Positions 61,149-64,000 of a DNA stretch of 64,000 nt are shown here, piece by piece. The DNA lies in contig OZ345382.1 in the NCBI GenBank assembly GCA_977006965.1, positions 1,674,001-1,738,000 of the forward strand, in the 5' to 3' direction. The translations under genes were made by a program, and so were the position numbers. This DNA is from Phymatolithon calcareum. Taxonomy: Eukaryota > Rhodophyta > Florideophyceae > Hapalidiales. How positions within the stretch are numbered: the first letter of the stretch is position 1; each line of letters starts with the position of its first letter. The notes below the pieces were generated by a model that was not told where the DNA came from, did no database searches, and was given only the letters and a program-made list of their open reading frames with translations.

Positions 61149-61746
61149 GAGGAGCAAGTTTACAAATCGTCTCTCCTGCTCAAAAATCAAAATTGGCTCA
61201 GAGTTGTTCCGCTATATCTCTCGTTGTAACACGGTGCACTGGGCCAATTGATATTAAAATCCAGTTTCCAAGCCTAGTTTCCATGCACTGTATCATATTG
61301 GAGCGGACGAGCAGATACTGTATCCATGAAACTTGCACTGTTTCCAGTCAACCGTTCGTAATTCTGGACCGTAATTTTCCTTCATTTTTTTAAAAAAAAC
61401 CTTAATTTAAAAATTAATTGCTGAAGCGGACAATACCAAACAGCATCACTAATGAGTGAATATGGAAACAGCGGCATGCCACAATCTGCGACAACGCTGT
61501 CGAGCTAGAAGGCTCAGTGCGAACACCATCAACTGGGAAAGAGGAACACATGCGTCTTGTTGCCTCTTTCTGCATTCAGTTTTGGCGCTAACCTTGCTGT
61601 ACGAAAATTAGGGGTCAAGTATCGCTATAAACGTCTACCGTTGACGCTGTAAATCGGCACGGTCGCTCTTATTACTCTCAGTACGGTTTATTGAACCACC
61701 GACACTCTGGCGTGGTAAAATTACATGCATAGGCTTAACCACTCAT
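61149..61746. other. Unassigned sequence
   Basis: May contain further R2-like text (GTAACACGGTGCACTG compared with CAACACGGTGCGTTG near 53850). No coding. Confidence 0.3.
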
Positions 61747-61932
61747 TCAAGTATCAACCAAGCCGGTAGTTTTTCGAGACCTCTTCGTACTCATTGGCGT
61801 CTTTTCTCCGTAATGATAATTGGCGGCATCGGAGCCGTGCTGCGGAGTCATGACCCACTTCGGATGAGTCGGCAGTTTTCTTCCGTCAATAATGATACTG
61901 CAACTCTTTCCTTCAGTAAACAGAGCCCGCAC
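61747..61932 (-). other. Possible coding remnant
   Basis: A 61-codon minus frame with CSIIIDGRKLPTHPKWVM and GSDAANYHYGEK looks protein-like, but I cannot place it. Too short to call a gene. Confidence 0.25.
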
Positions 61933-62225
61933 TTCGTCAAAAAGTACTAAACCGGTAACAATGAATAGCAGCGAATGTGCAAGTGCGAAGTCTATTGCGT
62001 ACTGTACCTCCCTTTGATGTCTAATGGTCGTCGTTTTGTAGATTGCGACCCAACCGGAAGTTACATGGCTTGTTCTTATTGCCTAATGACAACATGCCGA
62101 CAACACAGCAGCAACAGTAAGCCTAGGCCAAGGCGTGAGCTCACTCTACTCTGCGTAACTTTGGAAACAGTCGACTTTCTGGACGAGCCAGAGCGACATC
62201 ACTGTTCAAAACATCACCGGGCAGT
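61933..62225. other. Unassigned sequence
   Basis: A plus frame at 61975-62340 runs through it into a LINE tail; not convincing. Confidence 0.3.
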
Positions 62226-62370
62226 TTTTTATCCAAAAGCCCCGCAGACTTTCGAAACGATTGGAAAGGCTTCGTCAGATGCTATCTACCTTTGTGTAGT
62301 TCACGAGGCACCCACCAAAAGGTCAGACGGGAAAACGTAGGACTCAGAGCTATCCTATTTCAGTCCTCTA
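62226..62370 (-). pseudogene. LINE-C 3' UTR fragment
   Basis: Similar to 435-580 over its length (AAAAGCCCCGCAGACTTTCG, CTATCTACCTTTGTG and CAGTCCTCTACGGG blocks). Non-coding. Confidence 0.55.
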
Positions 62371-62384
62371 CGGGATATAACAAG

Positions 62385-63413
62385 GATGGCTGAATACCTG
62401 TTAAAACCTTCCTGTGTCACATCAACTGGCGACGAGACAGAAACGTGGTGTATCATCGATCGAGGAGTACCTCAAGGTTCACCTCTGAGTCCATGCCTTT
62501 ACAATATATTCATGGGCACATTCGCTGCAGCCGTCTCCGAGACAGACGGAAATGTCTCAGACAGCCCAGAGCAATTGTTCGCAGATGATGTTCAGCTTCA
62601 AGCGAAGACAGGACAAGGAATACAGAGACTTCTTGATATAGCGACCATTTGGGCAAGCGAAAATGGCAAGAAATGGAACACAAAACCAGGAAAAAGAGAA
62701 GTCCTCAAGCACAAAGGACTTCATAAGTACACTTTTTACTTGGCGAGACTAGAACTTCATCAAGCCTGGAGGCTCTCGTATCTTGGGATCAGCATGAATA
62801 ACAAATTCTTGCCATCCGCGAGGACTCGCGGATCGTGGAACCACCGCGATTTTTTCAGGGTGGAATCGAATCATATCTCGAGCGGAAGGCAGAGAAGGAG
62901 TGCTTTCCTAATAAACTAGCAGGATAACGCCCTGTCGTAATCTAAGTAGAAGAGAATTCAGCAATAAAGCACTGCCGTGCGAGCCCCATCGAGGAAAACG
63001 CAGTTTACGTACATGCATACATGAATAACAAGGGTGTTACGGACGACAAGGCCATAACAAGAGTTCGAAATGCTGCAGGATGCATACATAAGCTTCGAGA
63101 GCTCGGAGTGATTGTCCGAGGACTCAAACAGGAGACATGCATCACGGTATTTAAGTCGCTAATAGTCCCGAAATGGAAGTATGCGCTACGCGTGACTTCA
63201 TCGACAAATCGATTGCTCTCGGCAGTCGAGTCGGCAGAGGACTTGTTCTACAAGAATGTTTTCGAAAAATATGCCGAGCATCGCCGGGACCGAATGCGAG
63301 TTCTGTGCCGATTGGGACCACCAAGGATGAGGAGATGTCATGAAGCAGAAAGGTTTGCATTAAGCCTGTTAAGGCAAAAAAAGTGCCTTGAAGAAAAAGA
63401 AGAGTACTTTTGA
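62385..63413 (+). pseudogene. LINE-A copy 4, interrupted by a 215-bp insertion
   Basis: Begins in RT at AEYLLKPSCVTSTGDETE, with DRGVPQGSPLSPCLYNIFM, LFADDVQLQAK (motif C intact), KWNTKPGKREVLKHKG and LSYLGISMNNK. There it is cut by an insertion and resumes with MNNKGVTDDKAITRVRNAAG, VPKWKYALRVTSSTN and LCRLGPPRMRR to 63413, where it meets R1. Without the insert the frame would be nearly continuous. The last part of the protein is missing. Confidence 0.82.
62793..63031. mobile_element. 215-bp nonautonomous insertion with 12-bp TSD
   Basis: CATGAATAACAA occurs at 62793-62804 and 63020-63031, flanking 62805-63019. The insert starts with hairpins (CCGCGA GGAC TCGCGG and CCACC/GGTGG). It has no ORF of note and no match elsewhere in the window. 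A SINE-like or small structured-RNA retroposon is likely. Confidence 0.8.
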
Positions 63414-63417
63414 AGAC

Positions 63418-63702
63418 ATGAGAATTTTGGTGCATGCTTACCTCCTCACGGTAGCTTTCTGTAGTTCTATTCACAGATCATTTATGGTATATAAGACAAT
63501 TTAGTCGACCCCAAGTAGCAGGGTCATGAACATCGACGTCCACATAAATCATCGACAGCTGATACCGAGACAGACATCCATCGTCGACCAGTAGATCGGT
63601 TTGTCGACCAACAATGGCCTAGTAAACCTTCTTCTTGATTCCAATCCTCACACGAACCACGCTCACACGGTCAGCGCCATGGCGGCGCCTAGTGTTACAG
63701 CT
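63418..63702 (-). repeat. R1 repeat, copy 3 (partial)
   Basis: Reverse complement of the first about 285 bp of copies 1 and 2, ending near GTAAGCATGCACC. The B-box-like word is GATTGGAATCA (minus). The distal 120 bp of R1 are absent. Confidence 0.7.
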
Positions 63703-63968
63703 TCTATATACCGTGCTAGCGTACTTTCAAGGGTCTGCATATGCTCCAATGCTCGAGTGCCGAATTCTTCAGCCATATTTGTTGTGGACACTTGTGGAAA
63801 TCTTCCACAGGCATACTGCAGCGCGAGTTGCGAGTGCTTCAGATTGGGGAGCTTGAGTATTGCTGACAATTCTTTTGCCTTTTCGTACGAAATCTTCCTT
63901 TTCCACTTCGATACAAGGCGGTCTTTGGGCAGTGCTAATCCAGCTTTGAAAACACTAACTTCTCGCAA
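63690..63968 (-). pseudogene. LINE-C C-terminal fragment
   Basis: Minus frame: DRLVSKWKRKISYEKAKEL, SAILKLPNLKHSQLALQYAC, GRFPQVSTTNMAEEFGTRAL and HMQTLESTLARY, then runs into R1. A clean open stretch of the C-terminal domain; the end of the element is replaced by R1. Confidence 0.72.
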
Positions 63969-64000
63969 TTAAGTGTGTTTTCGGTCCATTCCGGGCGGGA

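Noticed and set aside
61975-62340. 121-codon plus frame as a gene
   Set aside because: Its 3' third is a LINE-C 3' UTR in antisense and the rest shows no domain.
62850-62880. Pol III B box (GGTGGAATCGAATC) in the 215-bp insertion
   Set aside because: Spacing and an A box are not convincing; kept only as a possibility to test.
62805-62900. Hammerhead or HDV-like ribozyme at the start of the 215-bp insertion
   Set aside because: Hairpins are present but I could not find a CUGAUGA...GAAA core or an HDV-type double pseudoknot by eye.

Overview
This is nuclear DNA from a eukaryote. One intron-free host gene (12761-16012, a Pumilio/PUF RNA-binding protein) sits in about 60 kb of decayed, nested retroelements. 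Nothing looks bacterial or organellar. The intron-free GC-rich gene in a transposon-filled landscape would fit a red alga of the Chondrus/Gracilaria type. The Gypsy polyproteins with a WLDD-type polymerase motif resemble those best known from oomycetes. The host is therefore inferred: red alga favoured, oomycete possible.

Layout. 1-12 kb: LINE fragments on both strands, including four copies with clear 12-14 bp target-site duplications (TSDs): 3864-5707, 6337-7570, 7936-9205 and 10341-10636. 12.5-16.5 kb: the PUF gene and its flanks. 17-23 kb: LINE tails, a repeated SINE-like sequence (R1) and a LINE carrying its own small insertion. 23.2-34.6 kb: an outer Ty3/Gypsy element (Gypsy-A, LTRs 23197-23552 and 34229-34583) split by a chromodomain Ty3/Gypsy element (Chromo-B, 25311-31064, exact 5-bp TSD CACTC). 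34.6-38.3 kb: LINE remnants and a foldback structure with inverted arrays of a 29-bp repeat. 39.0-44.45 kb: a third, minus-strand Gypsy element (Gypsy-C). 46.9-48.2 kb: a LINE with a 12-nt poly(C) 3' tail inside its TSD. 48.8-53.0 kb: an apparently full-length Ingi/I-type LINE with a 2A-like peptide, AP endonuclease, RT, RNase H and CCHC motif. 53-64 kb: further LINE copies, palindromes and unassigned sequence.

The non-LTR elements fall into four groups. LINE-A and LINE-B lack RNase H and end in C-runs. LINE-C (with subfamily C2) lacks RNase H and has an A-rich tail. The Ingi-like family has RNase H and an AAAG-repeat tail. TSDs of 11-14 bp recur across families and also flank two small non-coding insertions, which points to trans-mobilisation. 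Nearly all element ORFs carry stops, frameshifts or altered catalytic residues, so the window looks like a graveyard with few intact parts.

The items most worth following up are the 2A-bearing LINE, the poly(C)-tailed LINEs, the 29-bp foldback arrays, a C2H2 zinc-finger ORF upstream of gag in Chromo-B, its discordant LTRs, the small insertions with TSDs, and several near-perfect short-loop palindromes. All family assignments come from reading motifs; no database search was run.
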